From Branchiostoma floridae (Eukaryota > Chordata > Leptocardii > Amphioxiformes > Branchiostomatidae), in contig NC_049988.1 of the NCBI RefSeq assembly GCF_000003815.2, forward strand, positions 15,014,452-15,078,451: a stretch of DNA of 64,000 nt, written 5' to 3'. The notes beneath the pieces were generated by a model, which worked only from the letters and a program-made list of their open reading frames with translations, did no database searches and had not been told where the DNA came from. The position numbers and the translations under genes are program-made. Below, one piece after another: positions 11,380-26,300 of this stretch. Each line of letters begins with the position of its first letter. The first letter of the stretch is position 1.

Positions 11380-12227
11380 GTAGGAATTGGCCCCAAAGGC
11401 AGATAACATGTACACACCCAAAGAGTGAGTTGACAAAGAAATACAGTTGGCCGGTTAGCTATGGGGAATTTTCTTTCCTAGCTCCTCTGGCGTGCTATCT
11501 GTCTATTTGGTCAAGTTCTAACATTATTCCAGAAACATATATGGAGCCTAATGGCAAATGCTAATAAAAGACAAATATATGAGATATGATATTTCGAAGC
11601 TAGAGACTATGAACTATAATTAAGATGTTTCGTAAAAATGAAGACATTGTCCCTGTAAAAGAAAACATGACTCGAACACGAAGCTGAGAATCTTCTTGGC
11701 TCTGCCCTGTTTGCTGCACACCACCTCCGGACAGCCCATCCATCCAGAGATGTGCTTCAGACGTTCGCTGATGAAAACCATTCTGCCATTCTGCAGCTGC
11801 CTCGAGGTTGTCAAGGTAAGCACTGGTAATTCTGCCAGCGCTTTAAATCCATTGATCCAGCTTTTGTGTACTCACATGCTGGGTCATGGCCCTTATCTAC
11901 GCTAACAGACGTTAACTAGAGTCCATTTCAACAGAGCCGAGCACACGATGTTGCCTGTACCTTTGAGCGCTCTATCTTGGTCTGCCTCTTTTGAGTTCAC
12001 GCGAGGGAACGTGCTTTAATGGATTTCTTGTACCCATTGACATTCAAAGAAAAAAAGTTCTTAAACCCTTCCTCCTGGCGTTTAAAGTTCGCGCTGAGAA
12101 AGCCTTTTGGTTATACTCCATACTTTCCGACAATAAACCGTTACTCGTTCAGTTATATCTGAAAAAAAAAACTCTGAATATGGTAGTCAAACAAATGACA
12201 GTAGAACAAGGGTGTAACTCCCTTTTC
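11380..12227. other. No firm gene; one exon-like stretch
   Basis: At 11669-11815 a + frame reads coding-like (for example DVLQTFADENHSAILQLPRG) up to a GTAAGC donor, but there is no good acceptor and a stop lies just upstream. It is left uncalled. Nothing else is recognised. Confidence 0.35.
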
Positions 12228-12244
12228 ACACACACAGACACAGA

Positions 12245-12280
<36 letters not shown>

Positions 12281-12378
12281 CAGAGACACACACACACAGA
12301 CACACACACGCACACAGACACACACACACAGAGACACACACACACACAGACACACAGACACACACAGACACAGACACA

Positions 12379-12411
<33 letters not shown>

Positions 12412-12412
12412 T
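12228..12412. repeat. (CA)n microsatellite with CAGA interruptions
   Basis: About 185 bp of CACACA with GACACA and AAACAC interruptions. It gives open frames of cysteine/valine repeats on the other strand, which are not genes. Confidence 0.98.
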
Positions 12413-14869
12413 CTGAGGAAGGTGTCTGATAAACGTAAGCACAGTAAGAATTATCCTGGTCGTGTACAAGAATCATCCTATATCCCTTTTCACCTTTTTA
12501 GCGGCAGCTAATTTCTTGAATTTTCACACTTGGTAACATTTATCCTGTTGTAACCCCCTTCCCCTGATGTGAAGTATTACCTAACTTACTAATCAATGGT
12601 AATTGTGGGGTTGTAACGTTGATTGGTTTCCGTTAACTCGTCTATCGTAAGTCGTAAATGCCACAACAAGCACAAAGCCATTTCATTAGTAATTGCTTTT
12701 TGTTCGTTTCATTATCAGAACGATTTATCTTTCATATGTTAAAAGCAGCCATGTATCAGGTGCAAATCATCTTATTGGTTTCCCTACTCCCTTGCAGCGA
12801 TGATACTAGCGAGTGAATCATGTGTGAAAATTAAATTGGATAACAAAGAGGGGACATCCCTAGAGAGAGAGAGAGCTGTGGTGAAAATATCTGCTTTCGA
12901 TAATTGTGCCCACATTGTGATTGAATAAGACTACGCTTTCATAGAGAAAAGGATATGCTTACAATAGATAGATTTCGAAATAAATCAGGCTTTTGCAGCA
13001 CAGTTACCAATTTCAAAGGTGATATTTGGTTACATGTGAGCATGAACATATATCCTCCCTTTACATATGTACTGCGGCACATACCAAAAAGTCCGTATCC
13101 CACCTGAGCACACTCTTCTCAAAGGAAACTCTCCAAGATATAGCCGATCGCATTTCGAACTCGAGTGAGGATCCATGGAAATGTGAACTCTTCTGTGGAA
13201 ATTTGAAGAAAAAAATTACAAGCAAAACACATAATTTTGAAAATGACAAACCATGTCCTGTAAGCTCAGTAAAACCTTTCTGATCACTAACTTTTCATGA
13301 TGAGGGCAATTTTTTCGGCTTAACATTTATTTTTCCGCACGCTCTAACATTTTGATTTGATACATTCAGAGGATGTCATCCGTATAATCAAATCAGTATG
13401 ACCTTACTCATTTAAAGGATGATGTAATCTGATATGGTGGGCTCCATTAGGCTGTGTATATGATAGATAGGAGGTTAATGCAGATTCCTATACCCGTGAG
13501 ATATACCATCATGACCAATCATTTTCACCTTAGTAAGGTCAATTTACAGAAAATGACATTGTCGTAAACTGAACATTCATGTAATAGTCGTAATGGCCGC
13601 AATAGAAGGGCTGGGTCACAATAATGGAAAAACAACGCCTTTGTCATTATACATGCATAAGGCAGATGGTAAGATATCTACTGACCATACACTGAAGCCT
13701 CTCTATGTCAAACAAATGGGGAAGGGATGTCGTTTAACTGCTTATCGCTGCACTGTAGGGCAAAGGTAATCTAACAAGTATAGTGTTGGTGTTATTCGTT
13801 GTGGAAGATTGACACCCAATTTGTGGAAATGCATTTTTTGGCTTAAGGTTTAGTTGTAAAAAGTACCACGGATACTGTTCCTTCTTTTATTCTTTGTAAG
13901 ATACACATAAATTACAGCCTTGGTTCTTAGCTTGGTATTAATTACGATCATTATGAATCAAACATTTATCTTTCTTGTTTACTTTTATTTGATACATTGT
14001 GCATCTGAGGCATTTCTCATAAAGTTTGTATCTCCAACAAAGGGCGGTACTGAGTGGCCATGTTGAAAATCCCCGCAGTGCCCAGGCCCCTAGGATGTAA
14101 TAATGAAAACTTGGGTGTGATGACCGGAAAGGTGGAGTCGCTCGTGTGCAAACTGGCACTCATGGGACCAGCATGTATAAAACTGTCTGCTGTAAGACGT
14201 ATTGTCCAGCTTAGCCGTAATCTTACGTTATGGTGCTTTCTCAGCGCAGTAATAGCTGTCATGGCGTCAAAGCCACGGCCATAAAAACTGTCTTTCCAAT
14301 ACAGTTGAGCATATAGCCCGTTTCGTCTGATATCTACTACCGTTTTTCATGACTGACGTGTCGCAGGTAATAGCCGTCTGTCGCTGATGATTGCAGGTGA
14401 GACCTGCTGACTAAGATTACGTCGGTTACGGTCGGAGGTGTTGGCACTACGGGGGGTGCATCTCTGCTTCCTGGGTTAACGTACAAATTGCGTGCGTACG
14501 CGCCAGGTACCCCTTTATTTGTATATTCTATTACTGCATGTGTGTGAGGATATCGATTTTGGATTATGATATTCTACTTCCCCTGAGTTCCGTGATGACA
14601 GTGGTCTTACCAACGGCGGCATCTTCCACGCTACTGTTCAATTTCCTGCGCCGAGGGGGGAAAGATTTGTAAGATTCAGGCAGCGACGGGACAGAATGGG
14701 TTGTGAACGGCCCAACAACACGTGGGCGTGTATCAAGTCAGTAACAAGCACTGCTGCATTCATCAGCGATAGGCGAGGAAGCAACGTTCTCACACGATGT
14801 GTCGATGAAAGCTGCCGCTTCAGCATACAGATCAACACTTGAACTTTCTCTTGTCGATGGGAGTATTTC
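12413..14869. other. Upstream of the Reeler-DOMON gene, nothing firm recognised
   Basis: Mostly AT-rich unique sequence with a short (GA)n at about 12861. GC content rises from about 14.6 kb toward the gene start. No supported exon. Confidence 0.45.
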
Positions 14870-14877
14870 TTAAATAG
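14870..14877 (+). promoter_or_regulatory. TATA-like box upstream of the Reeler-DOMON start
   Basis: TTAAATAG lies 72 bp before the ATG at 14949, a plausible distance for a TATA element with a short 5' UTR. It is only TATA-like, and a spliced upstream leader is an alternative. Confidence 0.25.
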
Positions 14878-14948
14878 GAAGAAAGCAGAGAAAGAAGGAA
14901 GGAGTTTCACTTCAAGTATTTACAGTTCTGTGCTTGGTTCCTCTAGGT

Positions 14949-15147
14949 ATGCTTCTCGGTGTTTGGGTAGCGGCCCTGGCGGCCACGCTCCTCGGGGCCA
15001 GGGCGACTTCCCTCCCGAAGAAGGTGTGCACGTCGCTGCGGGCTGGATCTGGTGAACGCACGGGCAGGACTGGCCGGAACACGGGACCACCACCAGTAGA
15101 GCTCAGCACATCGGTCGAGAAGTTCAAACCTGGGCAGAACATAACAG
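14949..15147 (+). CDS. Reeler-DOMON gene, coding exon 1 (signal peptide, start of Reeler)
   Basis: ATG at 14949 opens a clean signal peptide ([19 protein letters not shown]) followed by TSLPKKVC. The first Reeler cysteine is in this exon, and the exon ends FKPGQNIT before the donor GTAGGT. The end is phase 1. TTCCTCTAG lies just upstream of the ATG, so an upstream non-coding exon could splice in at 14946/14947. Confidence 0.85.
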
Positions 15148-18100
15148 GTAGGTACTTCTCTCTGTGCCATCCTTACTATCTACTTGCGACATATCCGACA
15201 ATATGTTGGAAAGTTAGGTATGAAGCACATATAGAAATTCAGTTTTAAGATGTCACTGATGTCTAGATTAGAATAGGTATCATACGTAATGAAAATGTCT
15301 GCGATTTTTTTTTTACAGTGTCACCCTTCATAACTCGCGATATTCATGTTTGCACCTTTTTCTATCTCTATCGATCTGGTATTTTGTTACCAGCTACATC
15401 AACGTTTGCCAAGAAAGGCTACTGATATGTGTTTTATTATGCATCATTGCATGTTCTTGTCCACACGTTAAATGCAGTATATGCTATTTGATCAAAGACT
15501 TAAGGTAACGTATCTGTAGCTGTATTGTTGTTAGTGGACAAGGGATGAAACAAAGCAGTAAAGTACAGAAACCTACGCTACCATAAATCAATCGTACTCA
15601 ATATCAATAAATCTATTGTTTACCGTGAAAATAGCATAAAAATCTCTAATAAATCTAACGTTTACATTTCTCTTCCCTTTTAATATTAAATGATATACGT
15701 TAAGCCTTACGACAATTCGATTTCCTCAGGTCACTTAGGTCAAAGTTGATGTTCATTACCAGTTTATATCATTCATATCTTACACCTGAAATAATTTGAC
15801 AGTGTCCTTATTCAGCCTTATTCCGCCGACCGTGGATAGATGTGTATATATGGTATCTTCCAGATTTAACAAGGAATTCCGTCTTGCTTCGGAAGAGGCG
15901 TGAATCTTGTTATTGAGTCTTGCCATGTGAGAATGGCTATATGAGATTTCTCTCTCCTTCTCAATCAATCACGCGGCTGTTAAATGGGAATCTCTGCACG
16001 GCGTTGCAGCGTCGGTCCCTTGTCGGAAGATGAAACTCATTTTGATTCCTACACCAGAAGCTTCTGGATCGCCTCTCAGCACGAACCTAATACCCTGGAG
16101 GCAGGTTTTATGTTATTCCGCGCGCAGAGTCTCATTTTTCTATCTAATACAATGAAATCAGTATGACTCTTATTTCCATGTCCACAGAGGAATACAAACA
16201 GAGTAGTGGGTATGGCGTGATGTTCACGAGATCTGCGGACGCATTCGGGATAAGCAAGCTCATAGAGCAATGTATTGCAGCCGAGCACAAATCTATCCTT
16301 TTTTTTAGCCAAGACAGACCACGTTTTTAGGCCTGACGTAGCAGTATGTATGGTGTGGTGTGGTGTTCACGAGATCTACAAACGCATTGGGGATAAGCAA
16401 GGTCACAGAATAATGTATGCCAGCTGAGCACGATTCTATCCTTTCCTTAGCCAAGACAGATACTAAGATTAAGTTGTATAGGCCTGACATAGCAGTATAC
16501 ATCGGGTATGGATGTCATTTCACAGGAGCACGTATACGCAGCCATAAGGGCTAGCATCAAACATAGTAACGAAGAAAACATTCTGTTTCACCAAACATGT
16601 TATCTCGATGACATAGGGCAATATTCATGACATGCAGTATTTCCCGTCTATACAGTTTCTTGAACCGTATCGTTCCAGTGCCACCAGCATATGTTAATTT
16701 GTGTGTGCAAGCAGCCTTGAACTTCGTTGTGTTCCTAAAGATACAACCCTTCTGCAAACGAAATGCTATCGGTACGCTTCACTGGCCGTGAATGCATAAG
16801 GAACACGTATGTGTCAGCTGACGTCTCTAAAAGCATGATCATGTGCAGTATTCAATCTGTCTTCGAAATTCCCTTTTAGGAGTTCGTGCCTCAAGTTACA
16901 CCACTTCCAATAGTTTCGTATTCCAACTCCTATCAGATTTTATTACGCTGTAGAAACTGGTTATAAATCTCGCTGTTTTACAATGACTTGCTCGAATACT
17001 TACGCCTCGTGTCCTCATATTATACGTTCCTATGTGTGTGTGGCTAAAGAGACAACTCTGCTACAAACGAAAGTTCTCGAAACACTGTCAGTACGCTTCA
17101 CTGACCGTGAATACATAAGAAGAAAGTATGTGTCTGGTGACGTCTGTAAAAGCATGATCATCTGTGCAGAACATCCAATCTCTCTGCCCTGTTGGTACTT
17201 CGTGCCTCAAGTTACACCACTGCCAATAGTTTCGTATTCCAACTTCTTTTAGGTTTTATAACGCTGTAGAAACAATCTCACTGTTTTACAATGACCTGCT
17301 CGAATTCTCACGCCTATAGTGTCGTCATATTATACGTTCCTATGTGTGTGTGGCTAAAGAGATAACTCTACTACAAACGAAACGCTGTCAGTATATGCTT
17401 CAGTGGCCATGAATGCATAAGGAACAAGCCTATGTCTGGTAACGTTTCTGAAAGCATGATCATCTGTGCACAACATCCAATCTGTCTTCCCTGTTAGTAG
17501 TTCGTGCCTCAAGTTAAACCACTGCCAATAGTTTCGTATTCCAACTCCTATCAGGTTTTATTACGCTGCAGAAACTGGTTATAAATCCCCCTGTTTTACA
17601 ATGACTTGCTCGAATACTTACGCCTCGTGTTCTCATATTATACGTTCCAATGTGTGTGTGGCTAAATAGACAACCCTGCTACAAACGAAAGTTCTCGAAA
17701 CGCTGTCAGTATGCTTCACTGACCATATAGGGAGAACGTATGTGTCTGGTGACGTCTGTAAAAGCATGATCATCTGTGCACAACATTCAATCTCTCTGCC
17801 CTGTTGGTACTTCGTGCCTCAAGTTACACCACTGCCGATAGTTTCGTATTCCAGCTTCTATAAAGTTTTATTACGCTGTAGAAACTGGTTATAAATTTCG
17901 CTGTTTTACAATGACTTGCTCGAATTCTCACGCCTAGTGTCGTCATATTCATACGTTCCCTTGTGTGTGTGGCTACTTTATTACGCCTGGAAAGGTTATA
18001 AAGTATGAATTGAAACTTGACGATTTGCGTGGACAGAATATTAGGGGAACAAATGATAGACATTGAGCGATGGCCTGCACTTGTATATGAAATAGTGCAG

Positions 18101-21100
18101 GGCTTTTAACATTCTGACGAAGTCACCTCAGAGTAAAAATCTCTCTAATTTTCTATGGCTGTCATTTGTAACGAAGAAAAGATTACATATAGGGCATTTA
18201 CAGTTGCTGTACGCAATACATTTTATCACCATGCAGTGTGAGGTGTTTAACATTGGATGACTAGCATCTCTTTACTTTATGTAGCGCGACTAATGCAGGG
18301 TCAAGTAGTAGCCTTCTAGGTATGTGCCATGGTTGTCAATATGGAATATGAAGCACCAGAGGCTACAAGCCGTCAATCAGAATACCACCTTTATGTAAAA
18401 CTTACGGGAGAAACACCGACAACGGATTTTGAATTACGATTCTTTTGACAAAATCATCAGAAAGAATGAGTACCAAAAGTTTCGTTGGTAAGGTGTTTGA
18501 TTTCCGTCTTCAGAGCTTTTGGAGAAACACAAGCAACGGATTCTTTAGCGAAATATTTTATTACAATTGCCAAATCATCACAAGGAATGGGTACCACGAG
18601 TTTCGTTGGTAAGGTCTTTTATATCCGTCTTCAGAGGTTTTTGGAGAAACACAGGGAATGGATTCTTTAGCCGAATCTTTGATAATTATTACAATTATTT
18701 TAACAAAATTATCACAAGGAGCGCGTTGGTAAGGTCATTTATATCCGTCTTCAGGATATAATATAAGTATAATATAAGTTTTTATCACCAGCTATCTGCC
18801 TCTGGCTAAAGTATGGCCGTACAGTAACTCATACTGACGGTTTTATTAGATGCATGCGAGATCCACAGGGCTGCCATAATGAAGACATCAAACGTTGACC
18901 AGATGACATTGACACATCGCATGGCGCAACGGTGCCGATGCACCCGGAGGGATGCGTCCAAATGTTCATTTTACCCGGTCAAATATGGATGTGACCAACT
19001 GTGACCCCTGCCTCTGAGGGCCATCACAAGCCTCTGGTGTATGAAGGACAATGAACCCTGGTGTCACAGTCTATCCATTACTTATACAGATATAAAGCTG
19101 ACTCTGATGGATATGCCAAAGTTATCTTAGTTATTTGCTTCTGTCAATATACTACTAGACCATGCAAATGTAAATTTTAAAGCTTTCACTAGTAGCACTT
19201 ATTCGAAGGAGTTTGCTAATAAATTGTTTGTGCATATATGATATGACCCTCTCCTGGCAAAGACACTTTCCTCCTAGGAAAACGTGTAAAAGGTACCCAA
19301 ACATCAACAATATACTAAATAAACATAGGAGAAGAAAAGAGTTTATAGACCCAAGAAAAGGTCTACATTTAAAAGTGCAAAGCAAAGCTTATAAACAGCA
19401 ACGGTTGTTTTTTGTCTTTTGGCTTCTTTTTTAACAAATGGTGCACTTTTTACTTCTCATTGGTAGTTTTTGGTACTTAATTTAGCTAATTAATCTATAT
19501 ATCATGAATTGGAATCATGGGTTTCGATAATCTAGGGCCCTTGTCTGTTAATGATAAGAGAAATCATAAGCTCCTAACGTTGTTGCCTTAGGGCAGTCAC
19601 CACAGGGAAACATCATGAAAAGTCATTATCTCATTTTCAGATTATTACTAGTATTACTAGTATTAATCTATTACTATTAATTAGTATTACTATTCCAAAG
19701 CTCCCTTCCGTAATAACTAGGATCAACAATCTCATATCAATTGAAAGTGATAGATATTCTAGGGACGGTTTACTAAAGACATGTCCGAAGTGTGTAACAC
19801 TTCTCAGCTTTCATCAGGAGGAAGATTGAATGTTTTAATCTATTTAATGTCCTAACTACGTACATCTGGAGTACTACGTTATCATTTACGGTCTTGGCAC
19901 CCATATAACGTTACAAGCCTTCAGAAAAGTGCATTTCTCAATGGACGACATATCGATCTTCTAGAACCTTGTTTTATTTTTGGCGCTGGCGCTGAGCATG
20001 TAACGACTTTACGGTGTATTTTTAGCCATTAGATTAATGCTCGATTAGTTAAGAATAGATGCTTCTAAGGTAGATCTCGACTGTCTGAAGAGATGAGTGG
20101 CTAATGCATTATTTGTTATCTGCAGAGAAAACCAATTTCAGGAGAAAATTACTTCACCCATGTGATCATTGATCTCAGTAAAGGTTGTCCCCTATGTTTT
20201 AGGAGAGTGATCGACGATGAGAGCAAGACTTGAAATTCATCAAAATACATTTAGTACACACGAGAGAATCCGTCTACAGGTTTCCATTGTACAGCAGAAC
20301 GTTGTTCTTTTTATATTTGTATGTCAGTTAGACCCCCCCCCTCCACTAGCTAGTCGTCGATTTCTAGACAACCTAAGTTACGGCCACTACAACTGGATTC
20401 GTGTGATCCTTGATTACATGATTAAATGTGATGTAATATGCAAATATTATCATTAAATGACCAAAAAAAACATTCTTTTGCTGAGCGAATCTGTCAAATC
20501 GTTGGTAGCTTAGCGGCCCAAGTGCGGTCAAAGACCGCAGTAAAAAGTGGGTGTTAGCAGCATCATTCGATTTGGACAAAATGAAGAAGTTTATTTTGAT
20601 TGATGCGGGTTGCCGGTAGGTCGTGATTGCTGCTTGCCCACCAACTGCCATCCCAATTCTACCCTGACCATCGGATGGCCTCCGGGCTTCTTCAAGCGTG
20701 AACGCAAAGTGATTGGATCAATAGGTCTTCTTTCAGGAGGTGTGCCGAAGACAAGAAATGCACGGCTTCACACAACAAAATGGAGCTAACGGTCACCGTT
20801 TGATGTACTGAATCAGATGCAATTTGCAGTAAAAGAGACGAGTACGACCATGCCTTTATGCTATACTGCATCATGCATCTGCATCACTGGTAGATAGTCT
20901 CTATCTTGTATGAATATGGATCTTTATCTATATAACAACTTATGGCCAATCACAATAGTTGTGAAAAACATGGCATTGATACCATCTCGGAAACGTGCCA
21001 TTAAAGGCGAGATGATGGTTCCCCGAGCAACAGGATACCTTTCGTCACTGACTGATGTAAGATCTACTTATCTTGTTCAGTCATTGACAAAGGGTATTGG

Positions 21101-23261
21101 ATGCTGCCTGAAACGTCTGGCCGTTTCCCAAGTCTATCCACTTGATTGAGTAACCGTTATCTTGCGTGGGTTATTAACTGTACGTCTAAACTTCACCACA
21201 AAATGTCTCCCCCAGATTGAAGCAATCATCATCATGTCGTCGTGGCTTGTCCAACAGGTAAAACATCTTGAGGATGTGTACAGGATTAGATCAATCGAAC
21301 TAAGGCCCATAACTAACGACTAAGTACATCCCGTGGAGAAGTGCATCGATCCTCGCACTATCGTTAATATCCATCACTTCAACACCCGTGTGAGAGCGCT
21401 CCGGGCAAACCTTTGAATACAATCTGGATCGGTCCGTTAACTTCGTGCGTGTGCGTAAGTAATTTAAGAATGACGCCGCTGGGAAAGTAGAGAAAGAGTA
21501 TCAATAAAACTGCTCTGTAGCATAACACTTGGAGATTCATTTTTCCAACTTACATCCAGAAGAAACTATATATTTTGAGATCAGTTTCAAACCACAATTA
21601 GCAAGTAAGACCTAATTCAAGAATGACGCCGCTGGGACAGTAGGACAAGGGTATTAATAACATTGCTCTGTAGCAGAACACTTTGAGATTCATTTTTCCA
21701 ACTTACATGCAGAAGGAACTTAAAATATATATTTTGAGACCAGTTTTAAATCACAATAAGCAAGCAAGACCTATTTGTATCACATTAAACAAAATGCATT
21801 ATCAGATTTGTATTTTAGAAAACACACTCATCAGAAATCGTCGCCGTTGGGCAGGAAAATGCTGACAGCATGCAAAATTAAGTAATAAGCTCGCAAATGG
21901 CGACCTCGTCCTTTGAGGCCTGCATTAACCATACGGGCTAGGAATACAGAATTGTCTTTTACGTAACATAGCTACGTTTGAATAATTCTGGATTTACCCA
22001 GATAAAAAAGTAATAGGCTAAGACGTAGTGTTGCATAACTAGCCATATTTCCAGTGTGAATGCATCTTTAGCTTGGCTTTCTGGACTGGAAGCCAAACTC
22101 TATTGATTTCTACTGGCCATAAGAATAGGTTCTTCGCCTCAAGGCTCGAGGGAAATCAACATAACGACCTATATCACACCTTCGTGCATGCAATTCGATT
22201 ATGTACATAAAAATCTATATGGGAGCAAAACTCCATGTTTTCAACTCAGCCCTTGGTGAGTCATGCAGGCCTTTGAGGTAGAAAATACTATAAACAGTTA
22301 CAGGTGACTGTATGTGGTTGCTTGCGAGACCTACTTGCATCACATCATACCACGATAAAATGTTTTTGATTAGATCATCATCATATCTTGTCGCTGTAAC
22401 TAGATGATAAGTAAATAAAATGCGAACACTAGTATAGATTAATAAATCGATTATAACAAGTATGTAAATAGTTAAGATATATGAATAGTAGTATTTTAAA
22501 TGCACAAAATAAATTTATAATCTTTTATTTTATTTCAAAGGTTTCTCAGTAAAATTCATATTGAATTTTGATTATTGCAATACGCACGGTCACTTAGCTG
22601 TTGCTGTATACTGAATAAAGAGCTGGGTCATGCAGATGTAAAAGATCTCACTTTTAGCATTCATACCACGGACTTCTTAGAATTTGCGCGTACTTCTTAG
22701 AATTTCATAAATCTGCACTATGACTCTTCACGACATAGAACGCTAAAACTGTTCCCTCATGAAAAGGCATGCCGTGCAGTGATATTACAAAAGGTTACGA
22801 ATGTTGAAAAAAATAAAAGGAAGCTTCGTTGACACAACAGAAAAAAGGTCAACTGCACACACGAAAACTGTGGGGTCATGTGGCGTAACGGTAGAGTGTC
22901 CGTCTCAGAACCAAGTGGTCCCGGGGTCGAATTCTGTCAAGTGACTCAAGTCAATGAAGTTGTACCTTGCATGACCTTCCTCACTCCACCCAGGTATACA
23001 AATGGGTGCCTTGACTTTCGTTGGGGAGGTAAAGGGTGGCAGAAGGACTGGCTTGTGCCTTGTGACTACTACTGTCCCCATCGGTAAAAGATGATTGAAA
23101 ATCTTGTAACTCTGCTGACTAAGCAGTATTCACAATATCTTGTTACATGTACAATCAGGTGGGTGTATCATGGGTTTCTTTTACAATAACAAGACATGAT
23201 TTACTATGTTAAGTATTTAAGAAGTTGTCACATCGTAAGATACCGCCCTTAATTCTGTCCA

Positions 23262-23325
<64 letters not shown>

Positions 23326-26300
23326 GATATTTTGAATTCTGTTGCACTTTAATGCAAAGAGAGATGAAGTTCCGTATGAGACAGCAACGTTCTAGTTTGA
23401 ACTTGTCTGCTCGTCTGCACGGTGCTAATGGACGTTACTGAGTCGGTATGAGCCCTCGGCAAAATATGTGCATGACCGCGGTAATATATGGCCATTATTA
23501 CGCTTAATCCATGGGAAATTGAACAATAATCCTCGGGGCACCCCGGTGGTTGAGTTACCTCCGACAGTACATGTCCATTTAGCCTTATTTACTATTCAGC
23601 CATAAATCTTTGGCATTCAGCCGAAGGTCTCCGAGGACGGTACCCACCTTAAGGCCCGGGCAATAGACTGGAAACACAGAAGATGTAAATCCAAGCGTCT
23701 TAATGTCGCCTTTGTTGGGCCCTTAAGAGCAATTAAGATGTGCATTTTTTGGATCCTTATCGCAACCCCTGAAAGAAAACATCTGAAGGTACCGAGACGA
23801 AGAGATCAATGGGTGAATAGCCTAAAACTCCTCTTGCATGTATGTGCTTCTCATTCAGGCCTTTGGTAGATTTATCATCGTTTTAAAACCACCAGAATAT
23901 GTCTGCGGTTCGTGTGCAAGAATATCAATGGAATAAGTGGGAAATGGCGTATTCGGCAACGACTTTCACACTTATCTATTAGAATATCCTAACCATTTTC
24001 CAATTTGGACATTGTAGTAAATCAGTAGTCAGCAGATGAATAGTAGTAGAGCAGCTACCTCAATTTCCACATTTCTTTATATTAATTCTACGCCCTATAT
24101 ATAACGTTATATCACTCAAGGACGTAGGCACACATAGTAAATCACTATAATCTCTTTATGGTTGTAAATTAGGTACCGTCGTCGCCGGTAGTGATACGCT
24201 ACCTTTACTCTTTTGCAAGTGAAGTGGATTGGTAGTTTCGCTGATTGGATTGAACCTGGATGCCAGTGCCCATATTTTATCCTTTTGGTTCCGAGATTAA
24301 AGTAATGCCTCATGTTTGACGGTTGAGTTAGAATTAAAGATATTCTGCCCGAATATAAGCACATTTCACGGTTACTTGGTACAGCTCTTCTGCTGAATCC
24401 CTGAGATGTAATTATGTTCTACATCCGACTTATGATGAACACAGCTCAGTAAGGTACAGGCGTTTGCACCCAATTGACAATGACGCCATTAATATCCGCC
24501 ATATAGGATAATTGGACCTGCAGGTTGTGAGATAGATTTAGAAATATACATTTTATCCAGACTAAAAAGGTACAAGACACAGTAGTGACGAACTGTAGCT
24601 TGCTGCTAATATTAGCATCACCGATGAAAACCCAAATTGAGAAATGACAAATGCAAGTGCAACAAAAGCAATATAGCATTAGTGTTAGGCAGTCCGGGAT
24701 AAAAGAAAATATCTTGCATTTGACTTGAAGCTAATAAGTTTTATCGCAACGACTGTAAAATTCAAGAAAACATCGTGGTTTATCATACGTTCTTGGATAC
24801 AGCTAAGAACAACAAGTAAAATAAAGTTTCTGTTCATTTCTTAATGTCAGAGCTCTGCCCATCATTGATATTAGTTAGTCCTTGCTTCCTTTATTCCCTT
24901 GATGAATCCAGTCAACTACCTCTCCATCCCCTTCGTTGGGGAAAGCTGACCAGATGTCACCATACTACTTTCTGCAAGCAATCCTGCAGTACCTGTAAAT
25001 ACATCTTGGGGCGAAAACCACCACGTTTTGTCTTGACCACATACTAACACACAAAACATAAAACACAAAAACAGAACTCTAAATGGTACCCCCGTCGGTA
25101 TCTACGTCTCAGACGTAGATGTAATTATTATCTGTAGATTTGATATCCCCGTGCCATCAGCATTATGCATTTTCAAAGTAAGACATGTATACATGGTTTA
25201 CAGTCCTGTCAGTCTGCTCTGCTGAAAGATTAAGTGGGGTTAGAGTTAGGAACGCGGGGTCAGTGGTGATAGCCAAAAGGCCGTATAACCATGATGGAAC
25301 CTGATCACAATGAACGTGATTCAATCGCCCCACGCCCAGTGGCTAGTGGACAAGTCATGGAGGTTACCATCTATCTTGCTACGGGGAAACACAACTTCTG
25401 CACAGAGTGAATTATACATAGTGTAGAACAGAACTTAGCTCGTAAAATATTGGCAACTTCATGAAAACTGTTACAGTTTTTAAAACTGTCGAGCAGGTTA
25501 CATAGAAGCGAAAGGTGCACCAACGAGAAGGTCAAAACGATGAAAATATCACTGCGACAAAGACTAGCAATTCCTTGCTAGCAAGCTACTATAATTTCAG
25601 GGACACTGCCTTAACAAATACAGGGTCACTTCATGAAAACTAATTCATTACAGTTTCTAAAACTGTCGAGCAGGTTACAAAGAAGTAAACTCGGACACGG
25701 CACCAGTATACCAACGATGAAAAACATCACTGTGACAAAGACTAGCAATTCCTCGCTAGCAAGCTACTATAATTTCAGGGACACTGCCTTAACGAATACA
25801 GGGTCACTTCATGAAAACTAATTCATTACAGTTTCTAAAACTGTCGAGCAGGTTACAAAGAAGTAAACTCGGGCACAGTACCAGTATACCAACGATGAAA
25901 TCATCACTGCAACAAAGACTAGCAATTCCTCGCTAGCAAGTTGCTATAATTTCAGGGACATTGTCGTAACCGATGCACGGCCAAAAGACACGCATTCTGA
26001 TTCTGAAATCCATGTGTATGATGATTCTGTTATAGCGTGTAAAATTGGCCTTTTTGTTGGTGACAGACAGGTCAGACATTTTAGCTCTATCCACATTAAA
26101 ATGTCTTGGGGATGTCATCCGATGTGAGAGGCTATGGAAAGTCTGAAATGGCCAATAAACAGGGGGGCATGCGGTCAGGTACTGTTCACAAATCGATAAA
26201 ATTACCTTATTTGTCCGCACCTATGATATATATTGTATATTCCACACTCTGTAAGAACAAGCACCGTCTTTGAAGTTCTTTCGTTATAATGCTATGATAG

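Noticed and set aside
11669-11815. Exon with DVLQTFADENHSAILQLPRG-like translation
   Set aside because: A good donor but no acceptor, and an in-frame stop directly upstream; the minus strand is equally open.
12149-12476. Cys/Val-rich open frames at 12.2 kb
   Set aside because: They are translations of the (CA)n microsatellite.
22872-22945. Functional tRNA gene
   Set aside because: A and B boxes are present but no cloverleaf closes; it continues into a SINE body.
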